Part shown: one piece after another, positions 26,418-34,725 of the stretch
How positions within the stretch are numbered: position 1 is the first letter of the stretch
Layout of the letters: the number at the start of each line of letters is the position of its first letter
DNA from: Lactiplantibacillus nangangensis
GTDB taxonomy: Bacteria; Bacillota; Bacilli; Lactobacillales; Lactobacillaceae
DNA: 64,000 nt
Direction of reading: 5' to 3'
NCBI RefSeq assembly: GCF_005405065.1
Contig: NZ_BJDI01000007.1
Coordinates: forward strand, 124,001 to 188,000
Program-made: the position numbers and the translations under genes
Notes under the pieces: model-generated
The model's database searches: none
Told to the model about the DNA's origin: nothing
What the model saw: only the letters and a program-made list of their open reading frames with translations

Positions 26418-27293
26418 TTAAAGCTTTTTCGGTGCGGACTGATAAGTTGTTTGTAAGAAATCAAGCAGTGTTTGTGCGGGGCGGCCCATAATCGTGGCAT
26501 AATCCGAACTAACTTCTCCCAGTAACCCTTTTGCCCCACCGGCATACATTGACGCCAACATATGGCCCTCGTTACCTTGGTTATACATCGTGGCAAACTG
26601 TTGCAACGTCACTGGTTGATAGCCAATCGGTTGCCCAGAAACTTGGCTTAGCACTTCAGCTAAAGCTGGCATGGTGTATGACTTCTCTTGCGTCAAAGTA
26701 TAGATTCGGCCAGAAACCAACATTGCTGGCGTCGTCGCCACTTTTGCAAATGCCGCCGCGCTATCAGCCTGGCTAATAAAGCTCAAAGCTTGGTCAGCCA
26801 TTGGATAAATCACATTTTTTCGCTCAATAAGTTCTGGTAAATAAGGTACCAATGGATCAGCGTACAAGCTATTACGAATAATCGTATATTGTAGGCTAGA
26901 AGCCGCTAACCGCCGGGGCACATACCCATAAAATGCCGACAATGCAAAGGGGTTATTCACTTGATCCGCAATAAAGCCCATGACCAACATGTGCTTCACC
27001 TGACTAGCTTCCGCGGCCTGAATGACATTTTCAAACTCACTCACGCGCGAATAACTATCATGGCTCTTACTAGGCACATAAATAAAGACGTCACTGCCTG
27101 CCAACACTGGTTTCAAGCTTTCAACATCGTGATAATCCATCGCGGTTACCGTCATTCCTTGCGCGGCAAAATCCGCCGCCTTGCTAACAGTATGCACGCC
27201 CAAATTCAGTTCTGTCGCTGGGACTAATTTGTGCAACGCCTTGACAATTTGAGTGCCTAAATGGCCAGTTGCGCCCGTAATTGTGATTTTCAT
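26418..27293 (-). CDS. NmrA-like / QorB-type NAD(P)H-binding protein
   Basis: 291 residues. Rossmann motif GATGHLGTQIVKAL at the N-terminus, then an atypical SDR core lacking YxxxK (FAVxx replaced by FYGYVPRRLAASSLQYTIIRN). This resembles NmrA-like sensors and quinone oxidoreductase QorB (YtfG). The C-terminal domain has LAEVLSQVSGQPIGYQPVTL. It probably binds NADP(H) and acts on quinones or as a redox sensor. The MerR gene lies downstream on the same strand. Confidence 0.9.
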   Translation of the reverse strand: MKITITGATGHLGTQIVKALHKLVPATELNLGVHTVSKAADFAAQGMTVTAMDYHDVESLKPVLAGSDVFIYVPSKSHDSYSRVSEFENVIQAAEASQVKHMLVMGFIADQVNNPFALSAFYGYVPRRLAASSLQYTIIRNSLYADPLVPYLPELIERKNVIYPMADQALSFISQADSAAAFAKVATTPAMLVSGRIYTLTQEKSYTMPALAEVLSQVSGQPIGYQPVTLQQFATMYNQGNEGHMLASMYAGGAKGLLGEVSSDYATIMGRPAQTLLDFLQTTYQSAPKKL

Positions 27294-27383
27294 TTTAAAT
27301 TTCCTACTTCCCTGTAACTTTATTAGTTACATTAAACCAGCTTTTGTTAAAAGTGTCAACTAGTTGCATCAGATTTGTGCTTC
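27294..27383. other. Intergenic start of an 830-base gene-free region
   Basis: The region 27294-28123 contains a promoter zone for the NmrA-like gene, repeat family 2 (27384-27540), an unassigned AT-rich part (27541-27842) and repeat family 1 (27843-28036). No credible gene is present. Confidence 0.6.
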
Positions 27384-27540
27384 ATTGCCGCCTACCGGTC
27401 GGTTCGTTTAGGGCTGGAACGCTGTGAACCGATTTTGAGCCAAAGTGCGGTCTCAAAAGTCGGTTTTTGACTAACCGCGGCAGCCCACCGCGCTAAGTCA
27501 AATGCCACGGCTGAGCCCTAAACGAACCGACCTCACGGCT
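27384..27540 (-). repeat. Intergenic palindromic repeat family 2, copy b
   Basis: Starts ATTGCCGCCTACCGGT, then GGTTCGTTTAGGGCTGGAACG. It ends with GAGCCCTAAACGAACC, giving perfect inverted ends GTTCGTTTAGGGCT/AGCCCTAAACGAAC. The interior GCGGTCTCAAAAGTCGG matches the reverse complement of the copies at 5640 and 34400. Confidence 0.85.
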
Positions 27541-27842
27541 AGATCAGGTCCTAAAACCTGAAGTTCTTCCTATTTTGAGAATCTTCGCTAAACTTCAAAA
27601 GCTAGTACTTATTACTGTATCAACACAAACCTAACCCGACGTCATCGACTGCCTGTTTTTACAGTTTTTGAACTCAGCACGTAGAACCAGCCGGAACTTG
27701 AATTGACTCATTTCAAATCTAGTCACTCAAAAAACAGGTCATACTTAAACCGAATCATTCACTCAAATTCACGAATTAGCGTCAATTCGACTTATAATAC
27801 TATTCCACATCCGCCGAGTTCAGCTTTAAAATCACCCGAATA

Positions 27843-28036
27843 TAGCCGGAGGTTGCCACTGATGGCATCGGTCGTGATGGTGGCGTTTGGTCGGCTGATT
27901 TTCGCCGATCTTACGCCACGGACCGGCCGGGACAATTGCGGGCTTAGCAACTGTTCCGGGCGAGGGGGCAGACCGCTCCTCAGGCTGGCCCCGGTCCCAC
28001 GACCGCATGTCATCAGTGGCAACCGGAGGCGGCAAC
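27843..28036 (+). repeat. Intergenic palindromic repeat family 1, copy c
   Basis: Same orientation as the copy at 15779. Shared blocks are TAGCCGGAGGT, GTGGCGTTTGGTCG, CCACGGACCG.CCGGG, TTCCGGGCGAGGG, CCCACGACCGCATGTCATCAG and the GGCGGCAA end. Confidence 0.85.
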
Positions 28037-28123
28037 TCAGCAGCCAAATAAAAAGTCCGCTGCATTCATCTGCAACGAACTTTTAAGACGTGATCGACTT
28101 TTAAAGCCTAATTGAGGGGTTAA

Positions 28124-30124
28124 CTAAGCGGCTTGTTCACCTAAATGCTTCTTCTTAGGTGCCGTTTTAACATTCTTAACATCTGCATCTGAGAAACCAA
28201 ACATGTAAGTCAACGTGAAGGCCACGATGATGTCAGCGATGGAAGCAATCCAGAAGCCCCAGAAACTGAAGTCCAAGCCTTTCGGGTTAACGAAGGAAGT
28301 GAACCCAATTAAGGAACCAGCGAAGCCCCACATATTAACATGCATCAAGCCGGTTAAGAACCCACCAACGGCCCCACCAATGCTGGCAGTGACGAAGGCC
28401 CGACCATATTTCAAGTTAATCCCGTACATTGCGGGTTCAGTGACACCAGAGAATGCTGAAATCGTTGCGGGCCATGCTAATTCTTTAATGCTTGCAACCT
28501 TTGATTTCATGGCAATGGCTAAGACCGCGCCACCTTGAGCGACCATCGTTGCAGAAACGATCGCGTTCAAGTAACTGTGACCAGTCGTGGCAATATCGTT
28601 GGCCACAATTGGAATAATCGCCCAGTGTAAACCGAAGATAACCAAGACTTGATAGAACCCACCAATAATCAATCCTGAAATTGCTGGACTGAGTTCGTAA
28701 ATCTTCACGATCCCGGCAGCTAAAGCACCTGAGAAGGCGGTAATGATTGGGCCGAGGAATAAGATAATGGCCCCTGAGATAATAATAACTTCAAGTAATG
28801 GGACAAAAATCATCCGTAAGACCGTTGGAATCACACGCTTGAGCCATGGTTCCAATTTGCTAGCTAACCAAGCGCCGGCAATCATTGGGAAGATGGAATA
28901 ACTGTATGAAGCAACGTGAACTGGTAATCCAAAGAAGTCAGCGTTGATGCCCATTCCTAATAAATGACTAGTGACTTTACCGGTGCTGGCAATTGCCACA
29001 ATCGTTGGATAAGTCAGCACCCCACCAATGATTCCCATGATAACTGGGTCAGAGCCTAACTTCTTGGCGGCCGTAAACCCAACGAAAATTGGTAGGAAGT
29101 AGAAGACTGAGTCGCCCATGGCATTGATAATCACATAAGTCGACGTGGTGGCGGAAACGATCTTGAAGGAAGTCAGTAACGCCAAGACCCCTTTTAAGAT
29201 ACCGGATGCCGCCAACAAACCGATAACCGGAATCATGGAACCCGTAATAACCCCAATTAAAGCGCTAAAACTGTGCTTAACTTTTTGCCAAGGCGTCATC
29301 TTTTTCCATGCGGCCTTGTTAGCTTCTTTTTCACTGGCTAAAGCGGATGCATCGTCATCGCCAAAGCCGGGGCCAAGTTGCGCGACAACTGCATCGTAGA
29401 CGTCGTTGACTGCGGGGCCGATGACAACTTGATATTGCCCGCCAGCCTTTGCCACGTCAATGACACCCTTTAGATTACGAATGACATCATCGTTAGCAAT
29501 GCCTTCATCCTTTAAATAAAACCGAACTCGGGTAATACAATGAATGACGCTCTTGACGTTCTCAGCACCACCGATATTAGTGATGATCTGGCTCGCCAAC
29601 TCATCATACTTGCCGCCATTACCTTTGGCTGGCGCTGAGGTTGTGCTTGCTGCGGATGCCGCTTGCAATTCAACTTGAGCACCGACTGCACCAGCTTTAA
29701 CTTGGCCTATATTTGGCACTAATTTGGCAACTTTATCCGCAGTGTTAGTCACGGCTAAGATCACAGTGGTCTGTTTGCCAGCTGCCTTGACCGCTGCTAA
29801 ATCCATCGTCCCAATCTTGTCACCGGCTTTAACTTCATCGGCAACGTTAATGTTTAATTTGAATGGTGGATTATCCTTCAATTCAACGGTATCAATCCCC
29901 AAATGGACCAAAACTTCCAACCCATTATCAGCAGCAAAGCCAATGGCATGTAATGTTGAGGCCACCATCGTAATTTTCCCGCTAACGGGCGCGACGACTT
30001 GGCCCGAAGTTGGTTCGATACCGAAGCCTTCACCCATCATACCTTGTGAAAATACCGGATCTTTAACGTCACTTAAAGGCATCAGCTGCCCCGTGATTGG
30101 TGATAATAATTGCACTTGTTTCAT
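28124..30124 (-). CDS. PTS glucose/sucrose-family permease, EIIABC, probable trehalose uptake
   Basis: 666 residues in the order IIA-IIB-IIC. The IIA(Glc)-like domain (1-150) has its phospho-His in LVHLGIDTV. IIB (about 175-250) has its active Cys in HCITRVRF. IIC (about 290-650) has about ten membrane helices. It imports and phosphorylates a disaccharide. The coupled phospho-alpha-glucosidase upstream suggests trehalose. The ATG overlaps the treA stop (ATGA). Confidence 0.93.
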   Translation of the reverse strand: MKQVQLLSPITGQLMPLSDVKDPVFSQGMMGEGFGIEPTSGQVVAPVSGKITMVASTLHAIGFAADNGLEVLVHLGIDTVELKDNPPFKLNINVADEVKAGDKIGTMDLAAVKAAGKQTTVILAVTNTADKVAKLVPNIGQVKAGAVGAQVELQAASAASTTSAPAKGNGGKYDELASQIITNIGGAENVKSVIHCITRVRFYLKDEGIANDDVIRNLKGVIDVAKAGGQYQVVIGPAVNDVYDAVVAQLGPGFGDDDASALASEKEANKAAWKKMTPWQKVKHSFSALIGVITGSMIPVIGLLAASGILKGVLALLTSFKIVSATTSTYVIINAMGDSVFYFLPIFVGFTAAKKLGSDPVIMGIIGGVLTYPTIVAIASTGKVTSHLLGMGINADFFGLPVHVASYSYSIFPMIAGAWLASKLEPWLKRVIPTVLRMIFVPLLEVIIISGAIILFLGPIITAFSGALAAGIVKIYELSPAISGLIIGGFYQVLVIFGLHWAIIPIVANDIATTGHSYLNAIVSATMVAQGGAVLAIAMKSKVASIKELAWPATISAFSGVTEPAMYGINLKYGRAFVTASIGGAVGGFLTGLMHVNMWGFAGSLIGFTSFVNPKGLDFSFWGFWIASIADIIVAFTLTYMFGFSDADVKNVKTAPKKKHLGEQAA

Positions 30125-31791
30125 CGCGAGTCTCCCCCTTTGTTTAAATCGCGTAATAAGGCAATTGATTCATATGGTTGCAAAATCACCGCATTGCCAG
30201 CGACCGTCGTCCCATAATTCGAAATTAAAACGGTCGCCCCCACAAATTCAGGTGGCAATTCAACGGTCGTTTTGCGGCCAAAGAAATTATTCAAAACGGC
30301 CACCTGCTGTTGTGATGTGGTTCGCAGATAGGCCAACACTTGAGGATGATCTAAGAATAATGGCTGATAATCCCCATCTGAAATAACTGTAAGCTGTTTC
30401 CTTAACTGAATTAACCGTTGATAGTAGCTAAATATTTCCCCATGCGCTAGCTCATCCGTCACGTTGATCGTTGCTTGATTCGTCGGCTTCAGCCACGGCG
30501 TCCCGGTCGTAAACCCGGCCGTCTTCGGCGACTCATCCCATTGCATCGGCGTACGCGCATTGTCTCGCGACTTCACATGAACTAAATGAAATGCCGCGCG
30601 ATCGCCATGACCTTGGGCACGTAATTGGCGATAAGCGTTGTGACTCTCAATATCAACATAATCTTCAATCTGATGATATTGCGGATCCGTCATCCCAATT
30701 TCTTCACCCATATAAATAAACGGCGTACCGCGTAATAAATGCATCACAGTGGCGAGCATTTCGGCAGATTTTTCACGGTAATGCACGACATCACCAAATC
30801 GATTCACCGCCCGTGGCTGATCATGGTTGTTCCAAAATAGGGCTTGCCAACCACCGGCGGCAGCCATCCCTTGTGCCCAGTCATTGATGATCTTTTTGAG
30901 CGCCATGAAATCAAATTGGCGGTCCGTCCACTTATTACCGTGGTCGTAATCCACTTTGAGATGGTGGAAATTAAACACCATTGACAGCTCATGCCGATCT
31001 GGCTGAGTATAGGCGATACTGTTGGCTAATGTTGCAGACGAGAGCTCACCAACCGTAATGTCATGCGGATGGCGACCAAAACTGGCAGCATTTAATTCCT
31101 GCAAGTAATCATGCACGATTGGCCGGTCCGTATACAAGACCTTACTGCTCATGGCCGGTGGTGCATCTAACAGTTCGACATCTTTACCGATGACATTGAT
31201 CACATCAAAGCGAAATCCACGTACACCTTTGCTTTGCCAGTAATTAATGATATTGGCACAAGCTTGACGAACAGCGGGACAATGCCAATCTAAATCAGCT
31301 TGAGACTGGTCATATAAATGTAAATAATATTGACCCGTCTCACCAAAAGGCGCCCAGGCAGAGCCGCCAAACTTGGATTGCCAATTCGTTGGTGGTGTAC
31401 CATCAGCCTTTGCCGGTCGGATATAATAATATTGCTGAAACTCAGGATCACCCGCCAAGGCTTTCTGGAACCATTCGTGTTGCGTCGAAGTATGGTTGAA
31501 AACCATATCCAACATGACATCGATACCCACTGCTTTTAAGTCTTGAACCAACTCATCAAAATCCGCCATCGTCCCAAATAAGGGATCGATTTGATAATAG
31601 TCTTCAATATCGTAACCATTATCGCGTTGCGGCGAAACAAAGAATGGATTGAACCAAATCATATCGATATTTAATCGTGACAGATACGGCACTTTGGCAA
31701 TGATTCCCCGTAAATCGCCAATCCCATCACCATTACTGTCATAAAACGACTTGGGATAGATTTGATAAATCACTTTCTGTGAAAAGCGCAC
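30121..31791 (-). CDS. treA: Trehalose-6-phosphate hydrolase (GH13)
   Basis: 556 residues from GTG 31791. The longer TTG start at 31806 would lie inside the GGAGGGG ribosome site. GH13 motifs: DMVFNHTS, nucleophile Asp in GFRFDVINV, acid Glu in TVGELSS and WNNHDQPR. These are the oligo-1,6-glucosidase/trehalose-6-P hydrolase group. It splits trehalose-6-phosphate into glucose and glucose-6-phosphate. Its pairing with the PTS gene supports treA, though other phospho-alpha-glucosides cannot be excluded. Confidence 0.9.
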   Translation of the reverse strand: MRFSQKVIYQIYPKSFYDSNGDGIGDLRGIIAKVPYLSRLNIDMIWFNPFFVSPQRDNGYDIEDYYQIDPLFGTMADFDELVQDLKAVGIDVMLDMVFNHTSTQHEWFQKALAGDPEFQQYYYIRPAKADGTPPTNWQSKFGGSAWAPFGETGQYYLHLYDQSQADLDWHCPAVRQACANIINYWQSKGVRGFRFDVINVIGKDVELLDAPPAMSSKVLYTDRPIVHDYLQELNAASFGRHPHDITVGELSSATLANSIAYTQPDRHELSMVFNFHHLKVDYDHGNKWTDRQFDFMALKKIINDWAQGMAAAGGWQALFWNNHDQPRAVNRFGDVVHYREKSAEMLATVMHLLRGTPFIYMGEEIGMTDPQYHQIEDYVDIESHNAYRQLRAQGHGDRAAFHLVHVKSRDNARTPMQWDESPKTAGFTTGTPWLKPTNQATINVTDELAHGEIFSYYQRLIQLRKQLTVISDGDYQPLFLDHPQVLAYLRTTSQQQVAVLNNFFGRKTTVELPPEFVGATVLISNYGTTVAGNAVILQPYESIALLRDLNKGGDSR

Positions 31792-31841
31792 CAATATCCC
31801 CTCCAAACCTAACTCAGATTTAAATAAAAACCGGTTAAAAA

Positions 31842-31897
31842 AGAAACCGCTTTCATTTACTTGTACTTATCATAACCACCTCAAACTGGATGGTCAA
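31842..31897 (-). promoter_or_regulatory. Promoter and cre site of the treA-PTS operon
   Basis: On the minus strand TTGACC (31892-31897), 17 bases, TATGAT (31869-31874). The cre-like sequence TGAAAGCGGTTTCT (31842-31855) fits TGWAARCGYTWNCW with one mismatch. It lies near +15, a position typical for CcpA repression. A second dyad AAAACCGGTTAAAA at 31827-31840 could bind a specific regulator. No tre regulator gene is adjacent. Confidence 0.7.
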
Positions 31898-31964
31898 ATA
31901 TAATCCGATGATTTGTTCGATTATATGTCATTTGAACGAACGACTTTATTAGTTAACTTACTTT

Positions 31965-32615
31965 CTAATGCAAGTGCAATTGCTGGTCAGCGAGGAAAGA
32001 CTGCTGAAATGCAGGTACTGCCTTAACTTGCTTGCCAAATTCAACGATCAGCGCATGAAATTCTCGTGCCATCGGAAAATCATAATCCCAATTAGCAGCA
32101 ATCAGGGCTTGCGCTTTAACATACGAACTCGGTAAGGCTAATCCTAGCCAACCAAAAAGACGCCGCAAATAGGTATCCACAATAATCGTTGGCTTGTTAA
32201 AAACATACATCGTAAAATAGTCAGCCGTTTCATCGCCAATTCCTTTGAGTGCCTTCAATTCACGGCGAATTTGTGGCGCTGGCAAGGCGCGAATTCTGGC
32301 TAAATCAAAGTCGTACTGGCTACTCCAGTTCGCCAAGCCTTGTAACGTTGGGACTTTGCGCGTGTAGAAGCCCGCGGGTTTAACCAAAGTCGTTAATTCC
32401 GCTGACGACAATTCAAGTAAGCGTTGCGGCTCAAACTGCGTGGCCTGTTTTAGATTTTCAAGCGCATAGTCGACGTTGCGCCAATTCGTATTTTGGACTA
32501 AGACACCGCCCCATAAAATTTCCCAGGGGGTCTCTGCTGGCGCGACACCTGATTCCAACCAATGCTGAGGACCCATCGTGGTCAACATTAAGTGATAAAG
32601 TTCATCGATCGTCAT
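31965..32615 (-). CDS. HhH-GPD DNA glycosylase (endonuclease III-like, no FeS cluster)
   Basis: 216 residues. The helix-hairpin-helix LKALKGIGDETADYFTMYV and the catalytic Asp in IIVDTYLRRLFG are clear. The endonuclease III lyase Lys (GxGxKTA) is replaced by Glu (GDETAD), and the C-terminal Cys4 cluster is absent. This fits monofunctional 3-methyladenine glycosylases of the MagIII kind instead of Nth. GGAGG precedes the ATG. Confidence 0.88.
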   Translation of the reverse strand: MTIDELYHLMLTTMGPQHWLESGVAPAETPWEILWGGVLVQNTNWRNVDYALENLKQATQFEPQRLLELSSAELTTLVKPAGFYTRKVPTLQGLANWSSQYDFDLARIRALPAPQIRRELKALKGIGDETADYFTMYVFNKPTIIVDTYLRRLFGWLGLALPSSYVKAQALIAANWDYDFPMAREFHALIVEFGKQVKAVPAFQQSFLADQQLHLH

Positions 32616-32637
32616 GCTTTTTCCTCCAATATAAAAA

Positions 32638-32675
32638 AGCGCCCGGAAAATTCTTCCAAGCGCTCGATTTAAGTT
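32638..32675 (-). terminator. Terminator after the small acidic protein gene
   Basis: On the minus strand GAGCGCTTGGAAGAATTTTCCGGGCGCTTTTTT. It lies 50-85 bases past the stop codon at 32724. Confidence 0.75.
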
Positions 32676-32723
32676 TCATGATAATTGAAACTGCCCATAA
32701 ATGACAGTCAACGGTTCTAATCA

Positions 32724-32981
32724 CTAGTCGTCAGTAACACTAGTCCGCTTAACGGTTAAAACAATGTCAGCCTTATGATTGGCTGGTTTGACTTTTTCAG
32801 CAAAGTCCAAGCCGGCATCCTTAAACAAGTTTTGAACTTCAGTATTTACTAACGGTAAGTCGCGTGGATCTCCGGCTTGCTGGCGAATATAAACAACATA
32901 TTCATCTGGCAATTCTTCCAAATCATATTCAACATCTTCATCATTTAAAATGACATAAATCAACTTACGTTCTCTGTTCAT
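32724..32981 (-). CDS. Small acidic conserved protein of unknown function
   Basis: 85 residues, no signal or membrane segment. It begins NRERKLIYVILNDEDVEYDLEELPDEYV and ends TVKRTSVTDD. GAGGGG precedes the ATG. I do not recognise a domain. Composition and codon use match its neighbours. It follows the FMN reductase gene by 33 bases, so the two may be co-transcribed and end at the terminator near 32640. Confidence 0.75.
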   Translation of the reverse strand: MNRERKLIYVILNDEDVEYDLEELPDEYVVYIRQQAGDPRDLPLVNTEVQNLFKDAGLDFAEKVKPANHKADIVLTVKRTSVTDD

Positions 32982-33014
32982 CTGAAATTACCCCTCAACT
33001 CTTATTTTTGGTTC

Positions 33015-33575
33015 TTAGTCAGTGACTTTCGTCAGATTAACTTGATGCACAAATTTGAGATAGTCTTGCATACAGTGATCCAACCAATCGATGCTGGCTT
33101 GATCGGTCAAATGACCCGCATTGTCAAACTTATTTTGGACGGTGCCCATCAAAAATTCATCGCCGGGCATCGTTAATGCAGCGACACCAGGTGAGTCCAA
33201 GATTTGACGTAAATGACCTTGAGCCCGCACCGTGCCTAATGGTCCCATGGTGGCGCCCAGAATCATAACTGGCTTTCCCTTTAAAGGATGTTCAACACGT
33301 GATAGCCAATCAATGGCATTCTCAAGCACCCCTGAAATACTATGGTTATATTCTGGGGTGACAAAAATGACGCCGTCCGCGTCGAGCACGGCTTTTTTGA
33401 AAGCCTTAACATTATCGGGTGCTTCTAACTCAATATCTTGATCATAATACGGTAACTCTTGTAATGCTGGGATGGCCACATCCATCTGTTCAGCATACTG
33501 CTTTTTCACAAATTCAGCTAACTTTCGGTTGTATGAGGCATGGCGAATGCTACCAACAAGCGCAACAATTTTCAT
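33015..33575 (-). CDS. NADPH-dependent FMN reductase 1
   Basis: 186 residues, flavodoxin-like. GSIRHASYNRKLAEF binds the FMN phosphate. FVTPEYNHSISGVLENAIDWLSR is the hallmark of the NADPH-dependent FMN reductase/azoreductase-like family, with GATMGPLGTVRAQGHLR after it. It is a cytosolic quinone, chromate or azo-compound reductase by family; the substrate is unknown. AAAGGAG precedes the ATG. A second family member lies at 36635. Confidence 0.93.
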   Translation of the reverse strand: MKIVALVGSIRHASYNRKLAEFVKKQYAEQMDVAIPALQELPYYDQDIELEAPDNVKAFKKAVLDADGVIFVTPEYNHSISGVLENAIDWLSRVEHPLKGKPVMILGATMGPLGTVRAQGHLRQILDSPGVAALTMPGDEFLMGTVQNKFDNAGHLTDQASIDWLDHCMQDYLKFVHQVNLTKVTD

Positions 33576-33823
33576 GTTCTGAACACTCCTTTAAGCTTTG
33601 GTTATCTTAAGTATACCCCTTTTTAGTGCTACGGGCGGAACCGGTTTCAAGTATTTTCATAAAATTTGTAAAATATTGCACTAACTCGGGTATTCAGTCA
33701 AAAACATTCTGGGTGAAAACCACGTATCGTAACTTACCACTTCATTAGTAACTAAAGGTTGAAAGTTGAAAAGCGCTAATCTATCCCACTGTAATTCCTA
33801 ATCAGGCTATGAAAGATAGTTGA

Positions 33824-34019
33824 TAATTGCCGCTTCCGGTCGTTGTTGATAACATGCGGCCGCGGGACCAGGGCAAGCCTGAAGAACGTCTTGCCCCTCG
33901 CCCGGAAACTTTGCCTAAACCGCAAATCTCCCGGCCGGTCCGTGGTGTAAGACCGGAAAAACGCCGGTCAAACGCCACCTTCACGGCCGATGCTATCAAC
34001 AACAACCTACAGCTAGTCC
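33824..34019 (-). repeat. Intergenic palindromic repeat family 1, copy d
   Basis: Nearly identical to copy a at 15284 (long shared blocks from ATAATTGCCGCTTCCGGTCG through CTTGCCCCTCGCCCGGAA to AACCTACAGCTAG). The AT-rich flank after it (34020-34399) also weakly resembles the flank after copy a, so the repeated unit may once have been longer. The small frames inside are spurious. Confidence 0.85.
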
Positions 34020-34399
34020 ACTACTCCAAATGATTAGCCAGTAATTTAGATTTAGCGAATTATTCAGAATCGGTATCCTGTGTCAGCAGGGTTAGCTAGC
34101 ATAGCGTCGAGGCAAAAAGCTGGATTCTGCATGACAGAGTGACGACCCCGTATGAGACCACATTAGGTATTACCAACACCAGTATCAGTCACGACAATTC
34201 TGACACTTTCACCCTTTAAATAATTTGACGATAAAAGATAGTCGGTTGTTTATACTGACGGAGTGATAAGTTATATGCAGTCATTTGGGCTATCAACAAT
34301 ACCGGCATTATTAGATACTTGGCACTTTCAATTTTTAGTTGTTTGACAAGTATTTCGCAGATTTTAGCTTATAGAAGTAGATTGCATTGATTTAGCCGT

Positions 34400-34558
34400 G
34401 AGGTTAGGGCTATTTAGGGCTCAGTGATGAAATTTATCTTAGTCAGAAGTGGGTTGCTTCTGGCTTAGATAAAGGCCGGCTTACGAGACCGCTTTGTGGC
34501 TCGGAAACGTGCCCATCACGTTCCAGCCCTAAATAGCGCTAACCGGAAGGCGGCAATT
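34400..34558 (+). repeat. Intergenic palindromic repeat family 2, copy c
   Basis: Starts GAGGTTAGGGCTATTTAGGGCTCAG and ends CCCTAAATAGCGCTAACCGG then AAGGCGGCAAT. The ends form a long inverted repeat. The interior block CGAGACCGCTTTGTGGCTCGGAAACG matches copy a at 5640. The 1.15-kb stretch 33576-34725 holds only this, repeat 1 copy d and unassigned sequence. Confidence 0.85.
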
Positions 34559-34725
34559 ACCCACAAACTGGGTCTGAACTACAGGTTTGAACTACGGGTT
34601 TGAAACCGCAAATCAAAAAACAACCAACCGTTTATTAACTTTTTTCAAAACAAAGCATCCCACCCATCCCCCGCATACCCAGTCTGTTATACTGTTTATT
34701 AGAGAATTTGATCGGGGGTTTTACT

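Noticed and set aside
27703-28086. 127-codon frame upstream of the PTS gene
   Set aside because: Most of it is repeat family 1 copy c read through; family copies elsewhere do not preserve this frame.
34020-34399. Possible further sRNA promoter (TATACT after a TTGACG)
   Set aside because: The spacer is 20 bases, no terminator follows, and similarity to units A-E is negligible.
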